Below the pieces are notes generated by a model. It was not told the DNA's origin and searched no databases. It saw nothing but the letters and a program-made list of their open reading frames with translations. DNA of 9,467 bases from Gammaproteobacteria bacterium (GTDB lineage Bacteria; Pseudomonadota; Gammaproteobacteria; Immundisolibacterales; Immundisolibacteraceae). A program made the translations under genes and the position numbers. The stretch lies in NCBI GenBank assembly GCA_003645395.1, contig QNFC01000048.1, forward strand, positions 1 to 9,467, read 5' to 3'. Every line of letters starts with the position of its first letter. Positions within the stretch are counted from its first letter, which is position 1. Below, piece after piece: positions 1 to 6,245 of the stretch.

Positions 1-198
1 ACCGGTCATCTTCGGCATCATTCGATCAAGAAGTACTACGTCATAGAGGTCGGGGTCTGCGGAAATTTTCTCCCAGGCGAGCGTGCCATCATCAACTGTG
101 TCGACCCGGTAATCTTCACGCTCTAAAAACAACTGCAATAGCTCGAGGTTATCGGGCTCATCGTCAGCGATCAACAATCGACTTTCTGTTGTTTCCAA
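1..198 (-). CDS. Response regulator, receiver domain (partial, C-terminus outside window)
   Basis: Only the first 66 residues are visible; the gene runs off the left edge. The reading frame shows a CheY-like receiver: the acidic pair after the first strand (LLIADDEPDN, Asp12 and Asp13) and the phosphoacceptor in LLDRMMPKMTG (Asp58), with the usual spacing. The domain would accept a phosphate from a sensor kinase. The output domain (DNA-binding, cyclic-nucleotide or kinase) is not visible, so its target is unknown. No ATG is available; TTG at 198 is the best start because GGGGA (209-205) sits six bases upstream and an in-frame stop lies about 11 codons before that. A second TTG at 219 is less well placed. 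It follows the amidohydrolase in the same direction after 201 bp, so it is probably a separate transcript and need not control the catabolic genes. Confidence 0.85.
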   Translation of the reverse strand, partial: METTESRLLIADDEPDNLELLQLFLEREDYRVDTVDDGTLAWEKISADPDLYDVVLLDRMMPKMTG

Positions 199-204
199 AC
201 CTAT

Positions 205-209
205 TCCCC
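205..209 (-). promoter_or_regulatory. Ribosome binding site deciding the TTG start of the response regulator
   Basis: GGGGA on the minus strand lies six bases before TTG 198. No in-frame ATG or GTG is available nearby, and an in-frame TAA lies a short way upstream, so this site selects the rare TTG start. Confidence 0.45.
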
Positions 210-359
210 GAATGCTCAACGCATCTACGTGTTAATTGAAGCCAGTGACAATAAATCATGGTGTAGCCCACTGACTCCCCCTAGCGGCAGAAAGTTGAAC
301 CACTTGAGAAAACGGGTAAAAACGGCCTGAATAGCTATCGTTGGCAACTAAGCCAGAAA

Positions 360-382
360 CTCTCAGGCCACGTGAGAGCCTG
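360..382 (-). terminator. Weak terminator-like hairpin with two alternative stems
   Basis: About 18 bases past the amidohydrolase stop, the minus strand can form CTCTCA/TGAGAG (378-373 with 365-360) or CAGGC/GCCTG (382-378 with 368-364). The two stems share bases and exclude each other. Only TTTC follows, so a classical U-tract is missing. It may be a weak or Rho-assisted end of the operon, or chance. Confidence 0.3.
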
Positions 383-399
383 TTTGGATTCGCGCAATT

Positions 400-2118
400 T
401 TATGCAGCAGCATCTGTTGCAATCACCGGGTGACAATCATAACTGCGCAAAACTTTGCCCGGTAGCCCGCCAACGTGTTCGCCATTTTTATAGAGCATTT
501 CCCCGTTAACAAAAGTGGCATGAATACCCATTGCCGGGGTGACAAACCTTTTACCGCCGCTGGGCAGGTCGTTGACGACCTGCTTATCTCCGCAGGCTAT
601 GGTATCTGGGTTAAAAAGCACCAGGTCGGCCTTACACCCAGCGGCAATACGCCCCCGATTACTAATACCGAAAAAGTCTGCTGGTTCGGATGTCAACTTC
701 CGCACACCCTCTTCCAGCGACAAGGCCCCGGTATCACGCACCCAACGCTCTAGCATATGAGTGGAATAACCCGCATCACAGAGCATGTTGAGGTGAGCAC
801 CACCATCGGAAAGACCGATCATTAAGCGTTTATCCTGAACCAACGGAATGGTATCGTTTTCATCATAATTGAGTGCAATCAAGTCAAAGGTGGTGCGTAA
901 CTCGTCTTCAAGCGCCAGTTCGCAAAAACAGTCCATGGGGTCCATATCCCAATCTCGAGCGATCTCGGCGATGGTCAGTTTTTTCTCCGCAAACCCTCGG
1001 GCCTGATCACTCACACCGTCAAGCACATAAAAACGTTTCCACACATTTGAGCCAAACGCTGGAATATTCACCAGATCATCGCGAAAAGATTGACGAAATT
1101 CCGGGTCTCGATAACAGCGGATTTTCTCCTCTCTCGACATCTGCATGATAGGCTGCCAGGTAGGAAACACGCCAAGAATATAGGGATTAGCAAGGTCTAA
1201 CTGAAACCTCAACGGCCGACAGGTTGTCTGTGGGACCGCCTTATCCCAGCCCAGCAAATCCTCAAGCGCATCGAGACGCTCAAGATACGAGTCAGGCCTT
1301 TCTGCCTGATTAACGACCGCCAACCAGGTCACTGGACGGTCGCTTTCATTGACTAGCAGAGTTAACAATTCCCGTTCCTGCTCGCCCACATTGCCTGTGA
1401 GTTTCAGCGCCAGTTCAATGCTGCCACGGCCGATTTTTTTTAGCGCCTGACAAAGCACGCGGTATTCGTCCAACGTCGCATTACGACAGGCAACCGGCTT
1501 ACCGCCGTACCCGACGTGCACACCAATGATAGTGGTCGAAAACCCAAAAGCGCCCTGCTCCATGGCGTCGCTGAACAATTCCCCCATCTGAGCTATTTCG
1601 CTAACGTTTCCTGCACGATACAGCGAATCACTGCCCATCACGTAGTGACGCAGGGGCGTCATCGCGACGAGCGCGGCAATGTTCGCGCCCAGCCCGCCTT
1701 TATCAAGTTCGTTTAGATACTCGCCGAAAGATTCCCACGTCCAGTCGATACCCTGTTGCATATCATCTAATGGGATGCCCTCAACGTTCACCAGGTCACC
1801 CATCAGAAACTCACGCATGTCATCACGGACTGGCGCGACGCCGACCCCACAATTACCTATAACGACAGTGGTCACCCCGTGCTCAGGGGAGCAGGTCATG
1901 AGCTTGTCCCAGGCAACCTGAGCATCATAATGAGTGTGCGGGTCGACAAACCCTGGACTCAGTACCAATCCACCGGCATCTAGCGTTTGTCTCGCCTGGT
2001 CATCTGCCAGCTTGCCAACGCCGACAATGGTGTCGCCATCGACCGCCACATCACCCATAAATTCCGGGTTACCCAACCCATCAACGATCCGCGCGTTACG
2101 AATAATTAGATCATGCAT
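400..2118 (-). CDS. Amidohydrolase family 3 protein, N-acyl-D-amino-acid deacylase-like
   Basis: This 572-residue cytoplasmic protein belongs to the metal-dependent amidohydrolases related to D-aminoacylase and dihydropyrimidinase, which hydrolyse amide or cyclic amide bonds. The N-terminal small beta domain (IIRNARIVDGLG) leads into the barrel with the metal motif PGFVDPHTHYD (His61, His63), then GNCG with the bridging-type Cys90, and the late catalytic Asp in SDGGAH (Asp438). The C-terminus returns to the beta domain (GRIAAGCKADLVLFNPD, about 489-505). In D-aminoacylase two more histidines bind metal (its His220 and His250). In the matching stretches here I read GRGSIELALKLTG and RPVTWLAVVNQAERPD, with no histidine at the expected sites. 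I believe this pattern also occurs in a clade of ~570-residue actinobacterial and proteobacterial homologues, so substrate assignment from D-aminoacylase is unsafe. ATG 2118 follows AGGAG (2131-2127) by eight bases. It sits 78 bp after beta subunit 1 and is probably co-transcribed. Confidence 0.85.
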   Translation of the reverse strand: MHDLIIRNARIVDGLGNPEFMGDVAVDGDTIVGVGKLADDQARQTLDAGGLVLSPGFVDPHTHYDAQVAWDKLMTCSPEHGVTTVVIGNCGVGVAPVRDDMREFLMGDLVNVEGIPLDDMQQGIDWTWESFGEYLNELDKGGLGANIAALVAMTPLRHYVMGSDSLYRAGNVSEIAQMGELFSDAMEQGAFGFSTTIIGVHVGYGGKPVACRNATLDEYRVLCQALKKIGRGSIELALKLTGNVGEQERELLTLLVNESDRPVTWLAVVNQAERPDSYLERLDALEDLLGWDKAVPQTTCRPLRFQLDLANPYILGVFPTWQPIMQMSREEKIRCYRDPEFRQSFRDDLVNIPAFGSNVWKRFYVLDGVSDQARGFAEKKLTIAEIARDWDMDPMDCFCELALEDELRTTFDLIALNYDENDTIPLVQDKRLMIGLSDGGAHLNMLCDAGYSTHMLERWVRDTGALSLEEGVRKLTSEPADFFGISNRGRIAAGCKADLVLFNPDTIACGDKQVVNDLPSGGKRFVTPAMGIHATFVNGEMLYKNGEHVGGLPGKVLRSYDCHPVIATDAAA

Positions 2119-2143
2119 GGTGTTATCTCCTCTCTCATTTCCG

Positions 2144-2174
2144 TCAATTCAATTGATCGACTTTGTTATCAATT
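2144..2174. promoter_or_regulatory. Overlapping AT-rich palindromes before the amidohydrolase
   Basis: The 78-bp gap between beta subunit 1 and the amidohydrolase contains two overlapping dyads. TCAATT-C-AATTGA (2144-2156) is a perfect palindrome around one base. AATTGAT (2151-2157) is repeated inverted as ATCAATT (2168-2174) with a ten-base spacer. The pair lies 26-56 bases upstream of ATG 2118. This fits an operator or an internal promoter site, but AT-rich palindromes arise easily by chance. Confidence 0.35.
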
Positions 2175-2196
2175 TTCCCTGCTGATGGGACAGCTG

Positions 2197-2691
2197 CTAT
2201 ATAAGATAAACATCGAGGACTTCTGAAATAAAGTCATTCATCAGAATGATCCGTTTGTTATGAATTTTCCAGCCATCCTGATCACGCACAAGCTGGTGAC
2301 TATAGTGACCGAAAAATGCGTAGCATTTTTTATGGTGGTAATAATCGACCCGAAACACCGACTGCACGACCATACTGTCGTCACTGCACTCTTCAACCAG
2401 TATGTTGGTCACAGAGTGACAGGTTCTCGGCATCGGTACCGATGCCGGTGAGAACCCTTTTAACACCCTGTCAGTACGCTCCTTTAAATAGCTTTTACCG
2501 CTCAAATAGAGCAGAGATATCTCCTGCTGCGGATCAGTAATCTGTTCGTGCTCGGTGACCCACGAAGGTATCCAGAGCTCACAATCCTCGGTAAACAGAT
2601 CGAGCCAGCCATCCCATTGCTGACGATCCAGCGCCAACCCTTCGCGATAGAGAAGCTCACTCGCTTCCCGCAGTGCTTGGTCCTTGTCCAT
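2197..2691 (-). CDS. Rieske oxygenase small (beta) subunit, benzoate/anthranilate dioxygenase type (set 1)
   Basis: This 164-residue protein is the structural beta subunit that packs with the alpha subunit, usually as alpha3beta3, and carries no cofactor. It has the SnoaL-like (cystatin/NTF2) fold of the family: an N-terminal helix with LLYREGLALDRQQWDGWLDLF, then CELWIPSW, the segment ITDPQQEISLLYLSG (51-65), MPRTCHSVTNI and the C-terminal WKIHNKRIILMND-ISEVLDVYLI. These resemble what I recall of benzoate dioxygenase BenB, including DPQ-EISL-Y and the DVYxI end, so I place it in the benzoate/toluate/anthranilate group. I choose ATG 2691, which follows AGGG (2704-2701) by nine bases and starts 11 bases after the alpha stop. 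A longer version from 2754 would add 21 residues and overlap alpha by 52 bases; those residues do not look like family sequence. Confidence 0.9.
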   Translation of the reverse strand: MDKDQALREASELLYREGLALDRQQWDGWLDLFTEDCELWIPSWVTEHEQITDPQQEISLLYLSGKSYLKERTDRVLKGFSPASVPMPRTCHSVTNILVEECSDDSMVVQSVFRVDYYHHKKCYAFFGHYSHQLVRDQDGWKIHNKRIILMNDFISEVLDVYLI

Positions 2692-2702
2692 AACCGGCAG
2701 CC

Positions 2703-4079
2703 CTACAACTTGGCCAGGGCGCTGTCCTGCCCGGCTTTCATTTTTTTCAACCACTCCCGATAGGGACCGACATACATCGCTTCGCTCTGAATGGCGATGG
2801 AACCGTGAATTGACAGGGTTGGGTTAAAACCCATTTCAGTCGCCTTTTCATCTGGCCCCTGCTGCATCTGTTCGATCCCGCGATGATAGCCCTGATTCCA
2901 TTCGAGCACCCGAGCCTGATCACCCTCCTGTGCAGAACGGTAAACTGCTGTGTCATCGGGTGTCGCCAAACCCGACGCGCTAAAAAAGTCTTCATATTGA
3001 CGAATTCGCAGCGCTCGCGCCTCCGCTGGCTCTCCTTTCGGCGCCAGACAAAACGCATAGACTTCGGTCTTATCGACACTAATGGGCCGAATCATGCGCA
3101 TTTGAAAAGTGGCGCTTTCAACAAACAGGATGCTGGGAAAAATGGCCGCAACCTTGCCGCTGAGCATCAACTCGGCGCGCTTAGCCCCTACCCGCTCTTC
3201 CATCTCCTTGAACATGGCATAGCTCGGCCGGTCTTCCTGCTGAGACTGGTTTTGAATCCAGAGCGCGCCGTGACCATGGTCAAAGTTGTAATAAGAAACT
3301 TCAGCCGTGGCATTAACGAAGTCATCAAGGTTGATCGACTTACGTTCATCCTCACCCATATTTTTAAAGCGGTTCATCACCGCATTGCCGAAGCTCGCGT
3401 GCAACGATTTGGCGTGATAGAGATCCAGGCAGTTCTCAAACACCATTTTCCAGTTGCCGTCGTAGGTGAAATTAGCATCACCTTTGACCCACTCCAATTC
3501 GTTCGGAGACTGGTCGATCCATGCGTCGATAAAGATAGTAACGTCGCCCAAATAGTCACGCAGAGAGGGCACCTCGTCAGTCAGACTTGCCCAATAAAAA
3601 CCACGATAACACTCAAGCCTGGCCACTCGATGCAGGTCGTGGCTCATCGCTTTAAACGCTTGGCTATAGCCGCCGGCCTCCTCGTCAGCAATCATCATGC
3701 AATTGCCCTGACTGTCGAACATCCAGCCATGGTAGGGGCACGTATGACGAACGGCGTTGCCACGCTGGGTTTTACACAGCCGGGGACCCCGGTGGGTACA
3801 GTGATTTAAAAAGGCACGAACCTCGCCATCATCCCCTCGCTGCAGAATGACGGGCTGACGCCCGATTTGGGTGGTAATGAAATCATTTGGCTCGGCAATC
3901 TGGGCATCGTGGCCAAGAAATATCCAGGTTTTCTCCCAGATATATTCCATTTCCAGGTCAAACAGTTCCGGATCTCTAAAAGTATCCAGATGAACACGAA
4001 ATACCCCCTCATCCAGCCGTTCATCAACGTACTGGTCAAAGTTCCGTACGACTTTCTCGCCTGTCACCCGTGCATCCAT
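2703..4079 (-). CDS. Rieske oxygenase large (alpha) subunit, benzoate/anthranilate dioxygenase-like (set 1)
   Basis: This is the 458-residue catalytic subunit of an aromatic-ring-hydroxylating oxygenase. The Rieske [2Fe-2S] centre is intact: CTH (Cys94, His96), 17 residues, then CPYH (Cys114, His117). The catalytic domain has NWKMVFENCLDLYHAKSLH: Asn216 and bridging Asp219, iron ligands His222 and His227, and a third ligand at Asp375 or Asp376 in GLATPDD. The N-terminus (VFRVHLDTFRDPELFDLEMEYIWEKTWIFLGHDAQI, then TTQIGRQPVIL) is strikingly like benzoate/anthranilate dioxygenase alpha subunits. Related enzymes put both atoms of O2 on the ring of an aromatic acid using electrons from a single flavin/iron-sulfur reductase, which is not encoded here. 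ATG 4079 follows AGGAGG by seven bases. Beta subunit 1 starts 11 bases after the stop. The exact substrate cannot be told from the sequence. Confidence 0.93.
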   Translation of the reverse strand: MDARVTGEKVVRNFDQYVDERLDEGVFRVHLDTFRDPELFDLEMEYIWEKTWIFLGHDAQIAEPNDFITTQIGRQPVILQRGDDGEVRAFLNHCTHRGPRLCKTQRGNAVRHTCPYHGWMFDSQGNCMMIADEEAGGYSQAFKAMSHDLHRVARLECYRGFYWASLTDEVPSLRDYLGDVTIFIDAWIDQSPNELEWVKGDANFTYDGNWKMVFENCLDLYHAKSLHASFGNAVMNRFKNMGEDERKSINLDDFVNATAEVSYYNFDHGHGALWIQNQSQQEDRPSYAMFKEMEERVGAKRAELMLSGKVAAIFPSILFVESATFQMRMIRPISVDKTEVYAFCLAPKGEPAEARALRIRQYEDFFSASGLATPDDTAVYRSAQEGDQARVLEWNQGYHRGIEQMQQGPDEKATEMGFNPTLSIHGSIAIQSEAMYVGPYREWLKKMKAGQDSALAKL

Positions 4080-4228
4080 CTCCTCTCCTCCTCTGCAGTT
4101 AGGCTAGTCAGTGCGCCATCTCGGCCAGCACCACTTTTTAAATTCAGCTTATCTTAGTTCTATCCAGATCTCACGACCAGCACCAGCCGTCGTTCTGAAA
4201 AACTTCCTGATTGTAGGCGTACCTTTTT
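4080..4228 (-). promoter_or_regulatory. Candidate control region upstream of oxygenase set 1
   Basis: This 149-bp gap holds two signals. A direct repeat occurs at 4174-4185 and 4122-4133, reading TGGTGCTGG-C-CG on the minus strand and matching at 11 of 12 bases; the copies are spaced 52 bp apart, close to five helical turns. Upstream of the first copy is TTCAGAACGACGG (4199-4187), which matches 11 of 13 bases of one arm of the dyad ahead of set 2. TAAGAT, about 16 bases after the first repeat, could serve as a weak -10 without a good -35, as at activator-dependent promoters. All this is inference; by rough estimate the 13-base match could arise by chance. Confidence 0.3.
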
Positions 4229-4714
4229 CTAAACAAATGCAGGCAATAGTGGCAGATAGCCATCTGCCTGCAAAAAAGCCAGCTTTTTATACGTTATTTG
4301 CCATTCCCCCGCGTGCTTCGCCAGTTTGTATTCTGACGTGGCTGGCAAAATTTCCAGCGGTGAATCTCTGCGTTGGTCATTCTCTCTAAACAGATAAATC
4401 ACCTGGTTGGCAAGAATCTGCACTAACTGCTCCCCCATTACATCCACCGAGATATTGCTCACGGTATGCACACTTTTTATCGGTGGTTGATCAGCCCAAA
4501 AATAACTACTTTCAGCACGGGTAAGTCGATCATCAAGCTGCTGTCCACACGCATAAATCACCGAACAATTGATCGTCGGGTCGGCGTCCGTATCGTTAAC
4601 CGGCACCCAATACAGGCCCTTCTCGCCGAAGAGATCTCGCCACTCCTGATAGCGCCGCTGATCAAGCAACCTGACTTCGTTGAACAGAAACTGTTCCGCC
4701 TCTGCCTGCGTCAC
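4229..4714 (-). CDS. Rieske oxygenase small (beta) subunit (set 2)
   Basis: This 161-residue protein is the cofactor-free structural partner of the alpha subunit encoded just before it. Family features are FLFNEVRLLDQRRYQEWRDLF (about 9-29), GLYWVPVN (33-40), SVHTVSNISV (81-90) and the closing WQITYKKLAFLQADGYLPLL (about 138-157), the same order as in other ring-hydroxylating beta subunits. It is more divergent from benzoate-type beta subunits than the set-1 protein; in place of the DPQ-EISL-Y segment it has DPTINCSVIYACG. The start is GTG 4714, overlapping the alpha stop as GTGA, with AGGAGG seven bases upstream inside the alpha gene. That layout implies coupled translation and matched amounts of the two subunits. 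The last codons include a hairpin-forming stretch, described separately. Confidence 0.9.
   Translation of the reverse strand: MTQAEAEQFLFNEVRLLDQRRYQEWRDLFGEKGLYWVPVNDTDADPTINCSVIYACGQQLDDRLTRAESSYFWADQPPIKSVHTVSNISVDVMGEQLVQILANQVIYLFRENDQRRDSPLEILPATSEYKLAKHAGEWQITYKKLAFLQADGYLPLLPAFV
4239..4271 (-). other. Hairpin at the 3' end of beta subunit 2 (possible overlapping terminator)
   Basis: On the minus strand, GCAGGCA (4271-4265) can pair with TGCCTGC (4245-4239), or GGCAGAT (4268-4262) with ATCTGCC (4257-4251) around a four-base loop. The stems share bases, so only one forms at a time. The outer stem is followed by ATTTGTTTAG, which runs through the stop codon. This could partly end transcription between the two oxygenase sets or protect the 3' end of the transcript. 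It is also coding sequence, so chance is possible. Confidence 0.3.
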
Positions 4715-6006
4715 TTTGCTGCCTCCTGCTGACCGGCTAACGGTAGAAATTCACTGAGCGCATTCTCCTCCCCAGAGATCGACATTAACCGACGGTATTC
4801 GTAATAAGGTGCACGCTGCTGCGTCTCCTGCGTGTGCTGACCAGAACGAATACCATTTTCATCGGTCTGTTCAGACTTGTAACCTCGATTAAACAGTACC
4901 CACTCACTGCCCCAGGCTCGATAACCGCGTTGAATTCGATCAAAAATCACATAGTCATCCGGTCCGCCAAAACCCGCTGGGCCGTAAAAAAACTCATGCT
5001 CTCGAACCCGCCGGATATTCATTTCTTCCGGAGCCCCCACCAGTGAGGTGTGATAAGTCCGCACTTCGGTCTGATCTACAGCCAGGGGCCGAATTACCCG
5101 CACGTGGTACTCAAGCAGCGCAAAATTTGGAAATATAACCAGGTTAAAACGATGTCGCAGCGCATTCATTGCCCGCTCACGGCCGTGGGCTGAGACCAAC
5201 GAGTCGACAAACCCCTCAGGCCAGCGCTGATGTACCTGTTCTTCGGTCAACGTATAGTTCTCGATAATATTGTGACCATAACCCAGGTCGTAAGCCTTCA
5301 CCGGTAACCGTGGGTAATCCTTCATCAGCGGCACATCGCGGGCCATCACATCAATAGCATTCTTGTGCGTATGCCAAACGTGATAGCCCTCTACACTGCC
5401 TTCCAGTTGAATTTTCCAGTTGCCCTCGTACTTCTGCTTGTAAATGCCCGTTGCTCCCACCGTGATTTTTCCAGTCGGCGACAGGTCACAGTAATAATCG
5501 ATATATTTCTTTGCTTCGCCAATATGCTCATCAAACGATCGAGCAGTGGGCGACAGGGTGGCAAAAATAAATCCACGATAGCTATCCCACCGGGCAATTT
5601 TTTGCAGACTCAACGCCTGATAATCAATTTCGCCTTCGTTGTAGCCACTGGGCAGTCCAACCCCATCAAGCCCCCCATCAAGATCGAATGTCCAGGCATG
5701 GTAGGGACAGACAAATTGTTGCCGATTACCTCGCTCTTCAGCACAAACCGTCGAGCCACGATGCGTGCAACGATTTATCAACAAATTGACCTGATTGTCC
5801 GCATCACGGGTCAACACTACCGGCACCCGACCAACAAACGTTGTTTTGAAATCCCCGGCATCGGGAATCTCACTATCGTGAGCGATATAGACCCATGTTG
5901 AGTAAAAAATTCTCTCCAGCTCCAACTCGAACATCTCCGGGTTGGAATAAAGCTCTATGTGATTAGCCTCAGCCTGAGACAGTGCATCAAAAGACAGTTG
6001 AGCCAC
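4711..6006 (-). CDS. Rieske oxygenase large (alpha) subunit with unusual bridging loop (set 2)
   Basis: This 431-residue catalytic subunit has an intact Rieske centre: CTH (Cys80, His82), 17 residues, then CPYH (Cys100, His103). The catalytic domain opens with GNWKIQLEGSVEGYHVWHTH (195-214). Aligned by spacing with benzoate and naphthalene dioxygenases, the iron ligands are His209 and His214, and the third is Asp350 or Asp351 in GPAGFGGPDD. Two positions differ from the common ENxxD pattern: Gly203 stands for the Asn, and Glu206 for the Asp that links the Rieske centre of one subunit to the iron of the next. A bridging Glu is reported for carnitine monooxygenase CntA, so this does not mean loss of function, but the reaction may differ from set 1. 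The N-terminus (ELYSNPEMFELELERIFYSTWVYIAHDSEIP) shows the benzoate-like layout. The start is GTG 6006, seven bases after AAGGGG. It is followed by its beta subunit with a four-base overlap. No reductase is encoded nearby. Confidence 0.92.
   Translation of the reverse strand: MAQLSFDALSQAEANHIELYSNPEMFELELERIFYSTWVYIAHDSEIPDAGDFKTTFVGRVPVVLTRDADNQVNLLINRCTHRGSTVCAEERGNRQQFVCPYHAWTFDLDGGLDGVGLPSGYNEGEIDYQALSLQKIARWDSYRGFIFATLSPTARSFDEHIGEAKKYIDYYCDLSPTGKITVGATGIYKQKYEGNWKIQLEGSVEGYHVWHTHKNAIDVMARDVPLMKDYPRLPVKAYDLGYGHNIIENYTLTEEQVHQRWPEGFVDSLVSAHGRERAMNALRHRFNLVIFPNFALLEYHVRVIRPLAVDQTEVRTYHTSLVGAPEEMNIRRVREHEFFYGPAGFGGPDDYVIFDRIQRGYRAWGSEWVLFNRGYKSEQTDENGIRSGQHTQETQQRAPYYEYRRLMSISGEENALSEFLPLAGQQEAAK
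4722..4727 (-). promoter_or_regulatory. Ribosome binding site for beta subunit 2 inside the alpha gene
   Basis: AGGAGG on the minus strand, seven bases before GTG 4714, lies within the last codons of alpha subunit 2. It supports the GTG start and the GTGA overlap. Confidence 0.75.
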
Positions 6007-6013
6007 AAACTTT

Positions 6014-6019
6014 CCCCTT
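6014..6019 (-). promoter_or_regulatory. Ribosome binding site deciding the GTG start of alpha subunit 2
   Basis: AAGGGG on the minus strand lies seven bases before GTG 6006. No ATG is placed as well, so the non-ATG start is preferred. Confidence 0.6.
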
Positions 6020-6093
6020 CACAGAATCGATAAAAACCACTCTGGCTGGCTTGAGATCTTCGTTGAAAATGGCGCTCTGCGCGATGAAAGCTA

Positions 6094-6112
6094 CCATCGT
6101 TCGGAACTATGG
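6094..6112. promoter_or_regulatory. 19-bp dyad, candidate operator upstream of oxygenase set 2
   Basis: The sequence has the form CCATnGTTCnGAACnATGG. All eight base pairs at the named positions are symmetric about 6103. It lies about 90-105 bases before GTG 6006 in the 239-bp gap between the preceding terminator and the oxygenase genes, where the promoter must be. Such a spaced dyad suits a dimeric helix-turn-helix regulator. A degenerate copy of one arm plus centre occurs ahead of set 1 (4187-4199). I found no convincing -35/-10 pair in this gap. Confidence 0.45.
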
Positions 6113-6189
6113 AACCCACGCAGCCAGAACCAGCTAGTTTCGGATCAATTTAATAAGCTCCCTAAAACGGTATTTACCCGAATGAGGGC

Positions 6190-6230
6190 AAAAAAAAACC
6201 GCACCCGGCGAAGCCGAGTGCGGTTTTTTT
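6190..6230 (-). terminator. Strong intrinsic terminator, potentially bidirectional
   Basis: CCGCAC (6199-6204) pairs with GTGCGG (6218-6223) and CGGC (6206-6209) with GCCG (6213-6216), around a GAA loop and one C/A mismatch. A runs of nine flank the left and T runs of seven the right, so both strands read as stem plus U-tract. It starts 16 bases after the stop of the DUF1329 gene at 6246 and separates it from the oxygenase genes. Confidence 0.93.
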
Positions 6231-6245
6231 ACCTAGACAGGCGAA

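Larger units (their letters stand above)
199..399. other. Intergenic gap between amidohydrolase and response regulator
   Basis: This 201-bp gap holds no convincing gene. On the minus strand it contains a weak hairpin just after the amidohydrolase stop (listed separately). It should also hold the response regulator promoter. TTGTCA at 251-246 matches five of six bases of the sigma-70 -35 consensus, but the best -10 at 18-bp spacing (TAGATG, 227-222) matches only three, so I do not call a promoter. Confidence 0.5.

Noticed and set aside
2692..2754. N-terminal extension of beta subunit 1 from an ATG at 2754
   Set aside because: It would overlap alpha subunit 1 by 52 bases, and its 21 residues do not look like family sequence. 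ATG 2691 has its own ribosome site and starts 11 bases after the alpha stop.
2883..3809. Long open frame of 308 codons on the plus strand opposite alpha subunit 1
   Set aside because: It lies wholly antisense to a gene with intact Rieske and iron-binding motifs. Its translation shows no domain or signal I recognise, so it is a by-product of codon usage on the other strand.
5365..5901. Open frame of 178 codons on the plus strand opposite alpha subunit 2
   Set aside because: It is antisense to a well-supported oxygenase gene and shows no recognisable protein features.
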